Positions 23,218-33,038 of a stretch of 34,891 nucleotides of DNA are shown here, in pieces. This stretch comes from Myxococcales bacterium. Lineage in GTDB: Bacteria > Myxococcota > Myxococcia > Myxococcales > Myxococcaceae. The notes beneath the pieces were generated by a model that saw nothing but the letters and a program-made list of their open reading frames with translations, did no database searches and was not told where the DNA came from. Each line of letters starts with the position of its first letter. Positions within the stretch are counted from its first letter, which is position 1. Location: assembly GCA_020846875.1 (NCBI GenBank), contig JADLDB010000146.1:1-34891 (forward strand), in the 5' to 3' direction. A program made the translations under genes and the position numbers.

Positions 23218-24954
23218 ATGGCGATCGACCGAGGTGCTGACGGCTACTTCCACCCCCGCAGCGCCGCCGAGGTGGCGGAGCTGCTCGCGACGACGGGGGA
23301 CGTGCCCGTGAGGGTGTGCGGCGCGCGCATGTCGCACCCACCGGCCATCCACGGCGACGGCTTCCTCGGCGCGGGTGCCCCGCCTCCCGGCCTGGTGGAG
23401 GTGGTGCTGGATCGCCTCGCGGACGTGGAGTGGGTGGAAGAGAGGCCGGACTCGGCGGTGCTGTGGGTGGGCGCGGGCTGCCTGTTGGGCCCGGCCTACG
23501 ACGACCCCACCGGCGAGAGCTGGAAGACGAGCCTCACCTTTCAGCTGCAGCAGAAGGGCTACGCGCTGGATCAGATGTCGGGCGTCAGCCACCAGGCGCT
23601 GGGCGGCTTCCTGATGACGGGCTCGGCGGGTGGCTCCGTGCGGCACGCGCTGCACGACGACATCCTCGCGCTGGAGCTGGTGGACGGCACGGGCCGGGTG
23701 CGGCTGCTGGAGCGCGACTCGGCCGACTCCGAAGCCCGGGAGCTCTTCTTCGCGGCGGGCGTCTCCATGGGGCTGTTGGGCGTGCTCACCCGCGTCAAGC
23801 TCAAGGTGGGCCGCACCTTCAACGTGGTGGGCGCCGAGGACACCACCCCCTTCGAGGACACGGCCTTCGACCTGGAGGGGCCGGGCCGGGGCGGCAAGCC
23901 CACGCTGGCCGAGTACTTCACCGACGCGGACTACGCGCGCATCCTCTGGTGGCCCCAGCACCGCTTCGACAGGGTGCAGCTCTGGCACGCGCGGCGGCAG
24001 GCGCCTTCGCCCGGCTTCGTCCGCCAGCCCTTCGAGGTGCTCAGCCGCTTCGAGGCGCTGTTCGGCTCGTACATCTACACCGTCCTCGGCAACCTGAAGG
24101 ACATGGACGCGCTGCCCGGGAAGCTCGAGGGCTGGTACGCCGAGCTGGAGCGCGCGCTCGACCCCTCTGCGTCGAAGAACAGCCCCTGCGCGCCGCCCGA
24201 CCACCCCACCAGCGGCGTGGCTCGCCTGCGGGAGGCGGTGCAGCAGGCGGTGGGCCTGGGCGTGAGCCGCGACGCGGGGCCGCTGACGCGCTGGCTGTAC
24301 CGGCAGGCGGTGCGTGGGTTGAGCCCGGTGCTCAACGAGCTGTGGGACGGCCGGAGCGGGGCGCTCATCGCCGCGGCGCTCCGGCGCGCGCTGCCGCAGA
24401 GCATCGGGAAGCTGTTGGGCCTCTTCATCCGGGACGGGTCGCGCCCCTTCGCCGACAGCTGGATGTGCGGGTTGCCCATGGACAACGGCATGTCACCCAC
24501 CCTGTGGCACACCGAGTTCACCGAGCTCTGGGTGCCGCTGGAGGACGGCGCTCGCGCCGTGCAGTTGCTGCACGACTATTTCACCCACTCCGACGCGGCC
24601 GAGGCCTACCGCCGCACCGGTGCCTACGCGGTGGAGCTCTACGCCGGCCCTCCCAGCGACTTCTGGTTGAGCCCCGGCTACGGGACGGCGTGCCTGCGCG
24701 TCAACGTCTTCTGGTTCGCCGCCTCGGCCGGCTCCCCGCGCGACGCGCTGTACCCGCCCCTGTGGGAGCGGCTGCGCGCGCTGGGCCTGCGCCTGCACTG
24801 GGGCAAGCACCTGCCCGACGCCTCCGACACCTGGCGGGCCCACTACCGCCACGTCCACCCGCAGCTGGAGCGCTTCCTGGCCCTGCGCGCTGCCCTCGAC
24901 CCTCGCCGGCGCTTCGTCAGCCGCTACTGGCGGGAGCAGTTGGGCATCGACTGA
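23218..24954 (+). CDS. FAD-binding oxidoreductase, aldonolactone oxidase-like
   Basis: 578 residues, VAO/PCMH-type flavoenzyme whose tail matches D-arabinono-1,4-lactone oxidases. The FAD domain has HPRSAAEVAELLATTGDVPV, CGARMSHPP (H40 at the place where relatives bind FAD covalently), and the GVSHQALGGFLMTGSAGGSV segment that resembles IxxQTxAGAxxTGTHG. The C-terminus carries HWGKHLPD, then LERFLALRAALDPRRRFVSRYWREQLG, the ALO-type signature. The ATG at 23218 has GAGAGGGA upstream. The substrate is not deducible: related enzymes use sugar lactones or alditols. No partner genes are adjacent; the stop is six bases from the convergent lipoprotein gene's stop. Confidence 0.85.
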   Translation: MAIDRGADGYFHPRSAAEVAELLATTGDVPVRVCGARMSHPPAIHGDGFLGAGAPPPGLVEVVLDRLADVEWVEERPDSAVLWVGAGCLLGPAYDDPTGESWKTSLTFQLQQKGYALDQMSGVSHQALGGFLMTGSAGGSVRHALHDDILALELVDGTGRVRLLERDSADSEARELFFAAGVSMGLLGVLTRVKLKVGRTFNVVGAEDTTPFEDTAFDLEGPGRGGKPTLAEYFTDADYARILWWPQHRFDRVQLWHARRQAPSPGFVRQPFEVLSRFEALFGSYIYTVLGNLKDMDALPGKLEGWYAELERALDPSASKNSPCAPPDHPTSGVARLREAVQQAVGLGVSRDAGPLTRWLYRQAVRGLSPVLNELWDGRSGALIAAALRRALPQSIGKLLGLFIRDGSRPFADSWMCGLPMDNGMSPTLWHTEFTELWVPLEDGARAVQLLHDYFTHSDAAEAYRRTGAYAVELYAGPPSDFWLSPGYGTACLRVNVFWFAASAGSPRDALYPPLWERLRALGLRLHWGKHLPDASDTWRAHYRHVHPQLERFLALRAALDPRRRFVSRYWREQLGID

Positions 24955-24960
24955 GCGCCC

Positions 24961-27546
24961 TCACCTCGGCTCCTCGGCGCCGATGGCGCTGAAGAAGCCG
25001 CTCGCGGAGGTGTCCGGAGACTGCTGGCTGTTGAACTCGGTGAGGATCCACCCCGCCGTGCGTGCGCTGCTCGAGACGCGCACCTCGTCCAGCGCCGCAT
25101 CAGCGTAGCTGAAGCCGGGGAGCTGCCCGAGCAACAGCGGCGACGTCCGCGGGTCGATCGGCCCGGTCATTTGCGCGTAGGTGTTCTTCACCACGCCGTC
25201 CTGGTACGCGACTGCGTTGGTGCCGTCGTAGGTCAGCGCCAGGTGGACCCACTGACCCAGGGAAGGGGTCCAGGCGCCGTTGTGCATTCCACCTTCGTCC
25301 ACCTCGAAGGCCACCGCGCTGCCCCAGGTCCAGAGCCAGTATTGCCGGGTGCTGCTCCCCCCCTTCGCGAGCACGCCTCCGTTAGGCTGCCAGGCGTTCA
25401 TCCGAAGCCACAGGCTGACGGTGAGGTAGCTGACGTTGAGGCTGGTGTCGTCGCCGAGGTTCGCGACGTCGTCCGTTCCGTCGAAGTCCTGCGCGCCGGC
25501 GATGTGTCCAGCGACGGCGTTGGGCTCCGCGGCGGTCAGCTTGGCCCCGTCGTTCCCGTTCGAGGTCGAGTCACGCACCGTCGTCCCCGTGGCCTCGTTG
25601 AGGTGCCAGACCCCGACGTGGCCGTTGCTCCACACGTTCGCGGCGTCCTGCTGGTCGCTCGAGACCGAGGGGTTGCCGTAGTAGAGGTAGAAGCTCGTCG
25701 GCGCCGAGGGGGAAACGCTGGGCAGCTTCACCCACGCGGCCAGCTTGCCGGTGGCGTTGTCGAAGCTCTCCCGCTCGTGCGACAGCTTCGTCGTGCCGTC
25801 GGCCGCGGTGAAGACCAGGTCCCACCCCTGGGCGTGCACCCGGCTCCCGCTCAGGTCCGCGTCACCCGCGCAGGGCGCCGTGCCCGGCCGGGTGCAGCTC
25901 ACCAGCACCGGAAAGTCATTCACGCCGCCCGCGCCCACCCGGGCGGGATTGATCGTCAGCAGCTTCCGGTAGGCCCAGGTGCCGCCGGTGGCGTACCAGG
26001 CGGGAGTGATGGAGTAACCCTGCGTCGCGCTGGTCAGGCCCGGGGCGGCCGCGGTGACGGCGACGGCGCCCACGGAGGTCCCCCGGAAGGAGAAGCTGAC
26101 TTGACTGGTGCCCGCCGCCATCAGCACCGAGGAGGCGGCCGTGGCGCACGAAGGGCCCGAGAAGAAGGTGAAGCCAGCGTCTGGCGCGGCGGTGAGCGTC
26201 ACGTCGATGCTGGCGCCAGGTGGTGCTGCGTCCCCGGACCCGTCCTGCGCCTGCACGGTGACGACCGGCGAGCACGCCCCGGCCGGCACCGCCGTCGGCG
26301 CGGTGAGGAACGCGAGGAGGCTCGGTGGGACGGGCGTGACGGTGGCCTGCTGCGTCGCGTCGGTGAGGCCGGCGGCCGACGCCGTCAGGTCGAAGACGCC
26401 GGCCTTCGTGCCGCGGAAATAGAGGTTGGCGGAGTGGCTGCCCCTGGACACCTCCACCGACGTCACCGGCCTCTGGCAGGTGTCGTCCGAGTAGAAGGCG
26501 AAGTCCACGGCTGGTGACGCGGCCAAGGCCACGGTGGTGTCGGCGGACACGTCCAGGGGACTTCCGAGCGCGTCGCGCGTCTCGAGCGCCACCACCGGGC
26601 TGCAGGCGCCCGCCGCCACCGAGCGCGACGGCGTGGTGAAAGCCAGCTGCGGCGCCGCGGAAGGCACCACCGTCGCCGACTGGCTGGCCGGCGCCAGCGG
26701 AGGAGCGGCGGCGGTCAACAGCGGCGCGCCTGGTTGAGCGGCCTTGAAGTACGCGCGGACGGAGGACCGCCCGGCTGGCAGGGTGACCTGGGTGACGGCG
26801 GGGCTCGCGCAGGTGGCCCCGATGTGGAAGGTGACGCCCGAGAGGGACGCGCCAAGCATCACCGCGGTGTCCCCGGCTACGGACACGGCGCCCAAGGCAC
26901 CCTGGGCCTCGACTGTCAGCTCTGCGCTGCAGGCGCCGACGGCGACGGTGCGGGGCGGGTTGGTGAAGGTGAGCCGCGTGGCCGAGTTCTGACACATGGC
27001 CTGCTGGGCGCAGGCGACGTCAGCGCAGCCCACCTGGCCGTTGCAGTCGGTGTCCTTCGTGGAGCCGCAGGCCTGCTCCAGGCCGGGGTGCACGCCGGGG
27101 TCAGCGTCGTCGCAGTCCGAGCCCCCCTTCGCCACGTCCAGGTAGCCGTCGCCGTCGGCGTCCAGCGTCGCGTCCGGGGCGTCGAGGGCCAGCGCGATCT
27201 CGACGACGCCCGAGGCGGGGAAGGCGGCCGCCACGGGCGACGACGTGCCGTTGAGCTGCAGCCCGGCGCGGTCGTCACAGGAGGCGCCGATGAGGGCCAC
27301 CGCGCGGTAGGTGATGCTGGAGGGCAGCTCGCCGCGCAGCACGCCCACGGTGTAGGTGCTGCGAGCTGGTTCGCGCGGCAACACCAGCGAGCTCAGCGCG
27401 GAGCCGTCGGCCCTCGCCAGCTGCAGCTCGAGGCAGGTGGCCACCAGCCTCGCGTCGACGGTGATGATGACGCGGTGCGCGCCACCCTCGAGCTCCGAGC
27501 TACAGCCGCACCCCATGAGGGCCGCCAGGAAGAGGAGCCGCTTCAC
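24961..27546 (-). CDS. Mosaic lipoprotein: MopE motif, three Cys-paired repeats, DUF2341, LamG
   Basis: 861 residues from a GTG at 27546, where a signal peptide ([15 protein letters not shown]) with a lipobox-like end begins; the open frame further upstream has none. Domains: a beta domain (about 25-120); a MopE-type metal-binding motif ([37 protein letters not shown], 129-170); three repeats of about 110 residues starting at 192, 301 and 411, each opening like [19 protein letters not shown] and holding a paired Cys; a DUF2341 domain (about 526-640, [12 protein letters not shown]); and a LamG/concanavalin-like domain (about 655-850, [44 protein letters not shown]). DUF2341 plus LamG is a common carbohydrate- or surface-binding tail. 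It would sit on the outer surface. Divergent from hypC. Confidence 0.87.
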   Translation of the reverse strand: MKRLLFLAALMGCGCSSELEGGAHRVIITVDARLVATCLELQLARADGSALSSLVLPREPARSTYTVGVLRGELPSSITYRAVALIGASCDDRAGLQLNGTSSPVAAAFPASGVVEIALALDAPDATLDADGDGYLDVAKGGSDCDDADPGVHPGLEQACGSTKDTDCNGQVGCADVACAQQAMCQNSATRLTFTNPPRTVAVGACSAELTVEAQGALGAVSVAGDTAVMLGASLSGVTFHIGATCASPAVTQVTLPAGRSSVRAYFKAAQPGAPLLTAAAPPLAPASQSATVVPSAAPQLAFTTPSRSVAAGACSPVVALETRDALGSPLDVSADTTVALAASPAVDFAFYSDDTCQRPVTSVEVSRGSHSANLYFRGTKAGVFDLTASAAGLTDATQQATVTPVPPSLLAFLTAPTAVPAGACSPVVTVQAQDGSGDAAPPGASIDVTLTAAPDAGFTFFSGPSCATAASSVLMAAGTSQVSFSFRGTSVGAVAVTAAAPGLTSATQGYSITPAWYATGGTWAYRKLLTINPARVGAGGVNDFPVLVSCTRPGTAPCAGDADLSGSRVHAQGWDLVFTAADGTTKLSHERESFDNATGKLAAWVKLPSVSPSAPTSFYLYYGNPSVSSDQQDAANVWSNGHVGVWHLNEATGTTVRDSTSNGNDGAKLTAAEPNAVAGHIAGAQDFDGTDDVANLGDDTSLNVSYLTVSLWLRMNAWQPNGGVLAKGGSSTRQYWLWTWGSAVAFEVDEGGMHNGAWTPSLGQWVHLALTYDGTNAVAYQDGVVKNTYAQMTGPIDPRTSPLLLGQLPGFSYADAALDEVRVSSSARTAGWILTEFNSQQSPDTSASGFFSAIGAEEPR

Positions 27547-27720
27547 GCCCTGCCAGCCTACAGAAGCCTCTGGGTCTCCGGTAGTGGCCGACGGCGCAAG
27601 GAGCCGGGGAATCCTGCGCCAGGACGCAAGCAATGCGCCACACCCGAGGCCTGGCGACGGGCGGAGAGCGCGAAACGCCGGGACGTGCGTTGGTGCGTCC
27701 GATGCAGGTCTACCGCCTGC

Positions 27721-27945
27721 ATGTGCCTGGCCATCCCCGTGCGAGTCGTGGCGCTGCTGGAGTCCGCCCGGGCGAAGGTGGACCTGGGCGGCGTGCAGAA
27801 GGACATCTCCCTGGCGCTGGTGGAGGACGTCGCGGTGGGGGACTACGTCATCCTCCACGTCGGCTATGCCTTGCAGAAGCTCGACCGGGACGAAGCGGAG
27901 AAGACGCTGGCGTTGATCGCCGCGTCGGGGGTCCAGCCCGCATGA
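27721..27945 (+). CDS. hypC: Hydrogenase maturation chaperone HypC
   Basis: 74-residue HypC/HybG protein, the chaperone that carries the Fe(CN)2CO unit between HypD and the hydrogenase large subunit. The essential N-terminal MCLAIP (Cys2) is intact, as are [15 protein letters not shown] and the [10 protein letters not shown] segment with its conserved His (H46). It lacks the acidic tail of E. coli HypC and so is on the short side. Its stop overlaps the hypD start as ATGA. The SD is weak (AGGT 13 bases upstream). The 174-base gap to the divergent lipoprotein must carry the operon promoter; I see no clear -10/-35, FNR box or sigma-54 site in it. Confidence 0.94.
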   Translation: MCLAIPVRVVALLESARAKVDLGGVQKDISLALVEDVAVGDYVILHVGYALQKLDRDEAEKTLALIAASGVQPA

Positions 27946-29087
27946 AGTACCTCGACGAATTTCGCGACGGGAAGGCCGCGCGCGCGCTGGCGCAGACCAT
28001 CGCTCGCGAAGTCGACCCTTCGCGCCGGTACCACGTGATGGAGTTCTGCGGCGGCCACACCCACGCCATCTCCCGCTACGGCATCGCCGACCTGTTGCCG
28101 CCCAACATCCGCCTCATCCACGGGCCGGGCTGCCCGGTGTGCGTGCTGCCCATCGGCCGCATCGACGACGCCATCGGGCTGGCGCTGGAGCAGCAGGTCA
28201 TCCTCGCCACCTACGCCGACTGCCTGCGCGTGCCGGCCTCGAAGGGCCTGTCGCTGCTCAAAGCCAAGGCGAAGGGCGCCGACGTGCGCATGGTGTACTC
28301 CAGCGCGGACGCCTTGAAGATGGCTGGAGACAACCCGGGCCGGCAGGTCGTCTTCTTCGCCATCGGCTTCGAGACCACCACCCCGCCCACCGCGGTGGCG
28401 GTGCTGGAGGCGCAGCGCCTGGGCCTCACCAACTTCACCGTCTTCTGCAACCACGTGCTGACGCCCGCGGCCATCACCCACATCCTCGAGTCGCCCGAGG
28501 TGCGGCAGCACGGCACCGTGCCGCTGGACGCCTTCATCGGCCCGGCCCACGTCTCCACCGTCATCGGCAGCCGGCCCTACGAGCACTTCGCGCACGAGTA
28601 CGCCAAGCCGGTGGTGATCGCCGGCTTCGAGCCGCTGGACGTGATGCAGGCGCTGCTCATGCTCGTCCGCCAGTTGAACGAGGGCCGCGCGGAGGTGGAA
28701 AACGAATTCACCCGCGCCGTCACCCGCGACGGAAACCTGAAGGCCCAGGCGCTGGTGGCCGAGGTCTTCGAGCTGCGCAAGTCCTTCGAGTGGCGGGGCC
28801 TGCGCGAGGTGCCCTACAGCGCGCTCAAGCTGAAGGAGAAGTACCGCGCCTTCGACGCCGAGGTGCGCTTCGAGGTGAAGACGAAGCCGGTGGCCGACCA
28901 CAAGCACTGCGAGTGCGGCGCCATCCTGCGGGGGCTCAAGCGGCCGTGGGACTGCCAGCTCTTCGGCGCCGTGTGCACGCCGGAGAACCCGATGGGCAGC
29001 TGCATGGTGTCTTCCGAAGGCGCCTGCGCCGCGCACTACACCTACGGTCGCTTCCGCGACCCCCACTCGCCCGCCCACGCCCCATGA
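27942..29087 (+). CDS. hypD: Hydrogenase maturation protein HypD
   Basis: 381-residue [4Fe-4S] scaffold protein on which, with HypC, the Fe(CN)2CO moiety of [NiFe] hydrogenases is built. Key Cys are all there: C36 in [11 protein letters not shown], and C64 and C67 in [10 protein letters not shown], matching the redox and iron-binding Cys of E. coli HypD. The C-terminal cluster Cys lie in [33 protein letters not shown] and [12 protein letters not shown]. Length is normal for the family. The start overlaps hypC and the stop overlaps hypE, both as ATGA, so translation is coupled along the operon. Confidence 0.97.
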   Translation: MKYLDEFRDGKAARALAQTIAREVDPSRRYHVMEFCGGHTHAISRYGIADLLPPNIRLIHGPGCPVCVLPIGRIDDAIGLALEQQVILATYADCLRVPASKGLSLLKAKAKGADVRMVYSSADALKMAGDNPGRQVVFFAIGFETTTPPTAVAVLEAQRLGLTNFTVFCNHVLTPAAITHILESPEVRQHGTVPLDAFIGPAHVSTVIGSRPYEHFAHEYAKPVVIAGFEPLDVMQALLMLVRQLNEGRAEVENEFTRAVTRDGNLKAQALVAEVFELRKSFEWRGLREVPYSALKLKEKYRAFDAEVRFEVKTKPVADHKHCECGAILRGLKRPWDCQLFGAVCTPENPMGSCMVSSEGACAAHYTYGRFRDPHSPAHAP

Positions 29088-30136
29088 AGACCGTCCGCAC
29101 CGGCTACGTCCGGCCCATCGACTTCCGCACCGGCCACGTCGACATGACGCACGGCTCGGGAGGCCGCGCCATGGCCCAGCTCATCGACGAGCTGTTCCTC
29201 GCCGCCTTCGACAACGAGTACCTGCGCGCGCAGAACGACCAGGCCTGCTTCCCGGTGCCGCCGGGCCGCCTGGTGATGGCCACCGACGCGCACGTCGTCT
29301 CGCCCCTCTTCTTCCCCGGCGGCGACATCGGCTGCCTGTCGGTGCACGGCACCATCAATGACGTGGCCATGGCCGGCGCGCGGCCGCTGCACCTCTCCGC
29401 CAGCTTCATCCTCGAGGAGGGCTTTCCGCTGGCGGACTTGAGGCGCATCGTGGAGTCGATGGCCAGGGCCTCGCGCGAGGCGGGCGTGCCCATCGTCACC
29501 GGGGACACCAAGGTGGTGGAGAAGGGCAGCGCCGACGGCGTCTTCATCACCACCACCGGCGTGGGCGTGGTGCCCGACGGCGTGGCGCTGTCCGGCGATC
29601 GCCTGCGGCCGGGCGACGCGCTGCTCCTCTCCGGCACGCTGGGCGACCACGGGGTGGCGATCATGGCCCAGCGCGAGAGCCTGGGCTTCTCCACCACCAT
29701 CGAGTCGGACACGGCGGCGCTGCACGGGCTGGTGGCGACGATGGTGGAGGTGGCGCCGAAGTCCCTGCGCGCGCTGCGCGACCCGACGCGAGGCGGCCTG
29801 GGCACCACCTTGAACGAGTGGGCGCGGCAGTCGCGGGTGGGCCTGTTGGTGGACGAGGCGGCGCTGCCGGTGCGGCCGGAGGTGGCGGCGGCCTGCGAGT
29901 TCCTCGGGCTCGACCCGCTGTACGTGGCCAACGAAGGCAAGCTGGTGTGCGCGTGCGCGCCCGACGCCGCGCCCAAGCTGCTGGAGGCGATGCGCGCTCA
30001 TCCCCTCGGCCGCGCCGCCGCCCTCATCGGGACGGTGCAGGAGGACGAGCACCACTTCGTGCAGCTGGACACCTCCTTCGGAGGCCGGCGCATCGTCGAC
30101 TGGCTGACCGGAGAGCAACTGCCGAGGATTTGCTGA
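29084..30136 (+). CDS. hypE: Hydrogenase maturation protein HypE (carbamoyl dehydratase)
   Basis: 350-residue ATP-dependent enzyme that dehydrates the carbamoyl group placed on its C-terminal Cys by HypF, making the thiocyanate that is handed to HypCD as cyanide ligand. The family ending PRIC with its terminal Cys is intact. N-terminal GHVDMTHGSGGRAM and AQNDQACF lie where PurM-type proteins bind ATP, and TDAHVVSPLFFPGGDIGCLS, VHGTINDVAMAGARP and DPTRGGLGTTLNEWA are all family hallmarks. HypF, which must act before it, is not in the window. The stop TGA overlaps the hypX ATG as TGATG. Confidence 0.97.
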   Translation: MKTVRTGYVRPIDFRTGHVDMTHGSGGRAMAQLIDELFLAAFDNEYLRAQNDQACFPVPPGRLVMATDAHVVSPLFFPGGDIGCLSVHGTINDVAMAGARPLHLSASFILEEGFPLADLRRIVESMARASREAGVPIVTGDTKVVEKGSADGVFITTTGVGVVPDGVALSGDRLRPGDALLLSGTLGDHGVAIMAQRESLGFSTTIESDTAALHGLVATMVEVAPKSLRALRDPTRGGLGTTLNEWARQSRVGLLVDEAALPVRPEVAAACEFLGLDPLYVANEGKLVCACAPDAAPKLLEAMRAHPLGRAAALIGTVQEDEHHFVQLDTSFGGRRIVDWLTGEQLPRIC

Positions 30137-31848
30137 TGCGCGTCCTGCTCCTCGCTCATGCGTTCAACAGCCTCACCCAGCGGCTGTGGGTGGCGCTGAC
30201 GGCGCGTGGGCACGAGGTGTCGCTGGAGCTGGACATCGCCGACGCCGTCTCGCTGGAGGCGGTGCAGCTCTTCCGCCCCGACGTGGTGGTGGCGTCATTC
30301 CTCAAGCGCGCCCTCCCCGAGGCGCTGTGGGCCTGCGTGCCCTGCCTGGTGGTGCACCCCGGGCCGCCGGGCGATCGCGGGCCCTCCTCCCTGGACTGGG
30401 CGATCCTCGACGGGAAGCAGGAGTGGGGCGTCACCGTGCTGCAGGCCAACGCGGTGATGGACGGCGGGCCGGTGTGGGCTTTTCGCTCCTTCCCGATGCG
30501 CGCGGCGCGGAAGAGCAGCCTGTACCGCAACGAGGTGACGGAGGCGGCCACCGGGGCGGTGCTGGAGGCGCTGGAGAAGCTCGCGGCGGGCGCGAGGCCG
30601 GAAGCGCAGCGCGAGGCCACCGCGCGGCCCCGGCCGCTGATGAAGCAGGAGCACCGGCGCATCGACTGGACGAAGGACGACACCGAGACGGTGCTGCGTA
30701 AGGTGCGCGCGTCGGACTCGGTGCCCGGCGTGCTGGACTCGCTCGGCGGGCAGGAGGTGTACCTCTACAACGCCTTCCTCGATGCCACGCGGCGGGGCGC
30801 GCCGGGCACCTTGCTGGGCCGGAAGAGCGGCGCCGTGCTGCGGGCCACCGTCGATGGCGCGGTGTGGCTGACGCACTTGAAGCGTGCGGCGCGTACGGGA
30901 GAGTCGGAGGCGGAGGCGCCCTTCAAGCTGCCGGCGGTGGAGGTGCTGGGTGAAGCGGGCCGGGCGCTGCCGGAGTTGGCGGAGGGCTGGGCGCCGATTG
31001 GCTACCAGCGCGCGGGAGACGTGGGGCTGCTCTCCTTCGACTTCTACAACGGGGCGATGTCCACCTCGGACTGCCTGGCGCTGCGCGACGCCTTCCTCGA
31101 AGCGGCGCGGCGACCCACCAAGGTGCTGGTGCTGCTGGGCGGGCCGGACTTCTGGTCCAACGGCATTCACCTCAACACCATCGAAGTCGCCTCCAGCCCG
31201 GCCGACGAGTCGCTGCGCAACATCGAGGCGATGGACGAGCTCTGCCGGGCGATCATCGAGTGCACCTCGCAGCTCACCGTGGCGGCGCTGCAGGGCAACG
31301 CGGGCGCGGGCGGCTGCTTCCTCGCGCTGGCGGCCGACGTGGTGCTGGCGCGCGACGGCGTGGTGCAGAACCCGCACTACAAGAACATGGGGAACCTGTA
31401 CGGCTCGGAGTACTGGACGTACCTGCTCCCGCGGCGGGTGGGCGCGAAGCAGGCCGAGGCCATCACCCAGAACCGGATGCCGCTGGGTGCACAGGAGGCG
31501 AAGCGCGCGGGCCTGGTGGACGAGTGCTTCCCCGGGTCGCCGGGAGAGTTCGTCTCGCGGGTGAAGGCGCGCGCGCAAGGACTGGCCAGCGCCGCCGACT
31601 TCGAGCGCCGGCTTTCCGACAAGCGCGCCCGCCGGGCCACCGACGAGGCGACGCGTCCCCTGTCGAAGTACCGCGAGGAGGAGCTGGCGAAGATGCGGCT
31701 CAACTTCTACGGCTTCGACCCCAGCTACCACGTGGCGCGCTTCCACTTCGTGCACCGCCTGCCGCACGCGTGGACACCGCTGCACCTGGCGCGGCACCGG
31801 GCGCAGGCCTGGAAGAAGCAGGCCGCGCTGACGACGCGCGTCACCTGA
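30136..31848 (+). CDS. hypX: HypX/HoxX: CO-ligand synthase for [NiFe]-hydrogenase
   Basis: 570-residue fusion of a formyltransferase-type domain (about 1-230) and an enoyl-CoA hydratase-type domain (about 290-510). Known HypX proteins turn the formyl group of formyl-tetrahydrofolate into CO for the hydrogenase iron when oxygen is present, by way of formyl-CoA. The first domain keeps HPGPPGDRGPSSLDWA (H74) and GVTVLQANAVMDGGPVW (D109), matching the catalytic His and Asp of Met-tRNA formyltransferase. The second has FWSNGIHLN and ALQGNAGAGGCFLALAADVV, with the crotonase oxyanion-hole glycines, then VQNPHYKNMGNLYGSEYWTY, typical for HypX. Its start overlaps the hypE stop. Its last eight bases overlap the end of the convergent lipoprotein gene. 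Confidence 0.95.
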   Translation: MRVLLLAHAFNSLTQRLWVALTARGHEVSLELDIADAVSLEAVQLFRPDVVVASFLKRALPEALWACVPCLVVHPGPPGDRGPSSLDWAILDGKQEWGVTVLQANAVMDGGPVWAFRSFPMRAARKSSLYRNEVTEAATGAVLEALEKLAAGARPEAQREATARPRPLMKQEHRRIDWTKDDTETVLRKVRASDSVPGVLDSLGGQEVYLYNAFLDATRRGAPGTLLGRKSGAVLRATVDGAVWLTHLKRAARTGESEAEAPFKLPAVEVLGEAGRALPELAEGWAPIGYQRAGDVGLLSFDFYNGAMSTSDCLALRDAFLEAARRPTKVLVLLGGPDFWSNGIHLNTIEVASSPADESLRNIEAMDELCRAIIECTSQLTVAALQGNAGAGGCFLALAADVVLARDGVVQNPHYKNMGNLYGSEYWTYLLPRRVGAKQAEAITQNRMPLGAQEAKRAGLVDECFPGSPGEFVSRVKARAQGLASAADFERRLSDKRARRATDEATRPLSKYREEELAKMRLNFYGFDPSYHVARFHFVHRLPHAWTPLHLARHRAQAWKKQAALTTRVT

Positions 31849-32983
31849 AGGAGACGCGCAGGATGCGGCCGTCGGACCAGGAGGCGCTCTGGGTCCCGGC
31901 GCAGAGCACGTACACCACCCCCTCGTGCACCGTCAGCGCCACCGGGTAGGGGAGCGCCGTGGCCACCTCCTCGGCCAGGGTGGACTCGTGCGCCACGCGC
32001 ATCAGCACCCCGCTGGAGAGGTCCGGGTCTCCCGGCTCGACCCACCAGGCGTGAGTGCCGTCGAGGGCGAAGTCCTTCACGCCCTGCGCGTTGTTGGCCA
32101 CCTGCTCCAGGCGCGCGTTGCTGAGCGTCTGCCGGAACACCAACGAGGGGAAGTCGCGGGCGTAGTACAGGTAGGCGGCATCGCCGCGCATCGTCTGGAA
32201 GCCACCGCTGAAGCTCGAGTCGGCGCGCGCTCCGCTCCCGTCCGTGCGCATCGACTGCAGCCCGCCCTGCAGCCCGGAGATGTCCACGCCCACCCAGTGC
32301 ACGCGCGGACCCGCTACCGTCATCACCCAGGGAGTGCCGTTGGAGTTGATGGGCGTGGAGGTGACGCCGCCGAAGGGAGTGCGGTTGATCGGGGCGCTCT
32401 GCGTCGTCCAGAAGGCCGCGGTGCCGTCGGTGGCCAGGGTGACCAGCTCCGAGGCGCCGGTGGCGACGTTCTGCGCCCCCCCGTCGAGGGAGTACCGCCG
32501 GAGCGCGGTGACGTCGGCGACCAGCACCTCGGTTGCCGTCGCGGCGAAGGCGCTGGGGCGCGTCAGCGTCGCCACGCGCTCGACGCAGGCGCCGCCGTCG
32601 CAGCCGGAGAGAGGGGCACGGTACAGGCCGGAAGCCGTACCGCTCTCCACCCAGGTGAGCGCGCCGCCCACCACGGCCACGCCACCCCGCCAGGGCCTGA
32701 ACCCGCTGGCGGAGCGCGCACCCAGGCGGCTGCGGCCTTCGTAGAGCGGCTCGACGGTGACGGTGCCGGTCAACCCGCCGTCGCTCGGCGAGCCGCCTCC
32801 CGAGCCGCCGCCGACGCCGCCGCCTCCTCCCGAGCCGCCACCGATGCCGCCGCCTCCTCCCGAGCCGCCGCCGGTGCCGTCGTCACCGCCACCGCCCCCG
32901 GTGCCGCCGTCCGTGCCCGGGGGCCTCAGCGCCCCGCAGGTGGACAGAGCCAGGACGAGAACAACAACGCCGAGGGAGCGCAT
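31841..32983 (-). CDS. Lipoprotein with Gly/Ser linker and propeller-like domain
   Basis: 380 residues. The signal peptide MRSLGVVVLVLALSTC ends at lipobox LSTC (Cys 16). A linker of about 45 residues is nearly all Gly with a few Ser/Asp (ten-residue period). The rest is beta-rich with repeated short units such as GGALTWVESGTASGLYRAPL, TDGTAAFWTTQSAPINRTPF and GDAAYLYYARDFPSLVFRQTL, the look of a six- to eight-bladed beta-propeller often seen in myxobacterial surface proteins. One Cys pair is near SGCDGGACVERVATL. The stop lies inside the end of hypX (convergent overlap of eight bases). Function unknown; probably binds something at the outer surface. Confidence 0.82.
   Translation of the reverse strand: MRSLGVVVLVLALSTCGALRPPGTDGGTGGGGGDDGTGGGSGGGGGIGGGSGGGGGVGGGSGGGSPSDGGLTGTVTVEPLYEGRSRLGARSASGFRPWRGGVAVVGGALTWVESGTASGLYRAPLSGCDGGACVERVATLTRPSAFAATATEVLVADVTALRRYSLDGGAQNVATGASELVTLATDGTAAFWTTQSAPINRTPFGGVTSTPINSNGTPWVMTVAGPRVHWVGVDISGLQGGLQSMRTDGSGARADSSFSGGFQTMRGDAAYLYYARDFPSLVFRQTLSNARLEQVANNAQGVKDFALDGTHAWWVEPGDPDLSSGVLMRVAHESTLAEEVATALPYPVALTVHEGVVYVLCAGTQSASWSDGRILRVSFR
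32794..32880. repeat. 30-bp imperfect tandem repeat in lipoprotein linker
   Basis: Units begin CGAGCCGCC at 32801, 32831 and 32861, with a partial one before; they differ at a few bases. The period encodes ten residues of the Gly/Ser linker. As in the other lipoprotein, the period keeps the frame whatever the copy number. Confidence 0.85.
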
Positions 32984-33038
32984 GGCGAGGCTGCGTAGCA
33001 GCTTCCTGCGAGGCTGCTCAAGACGTCGTCGTGCGGCG

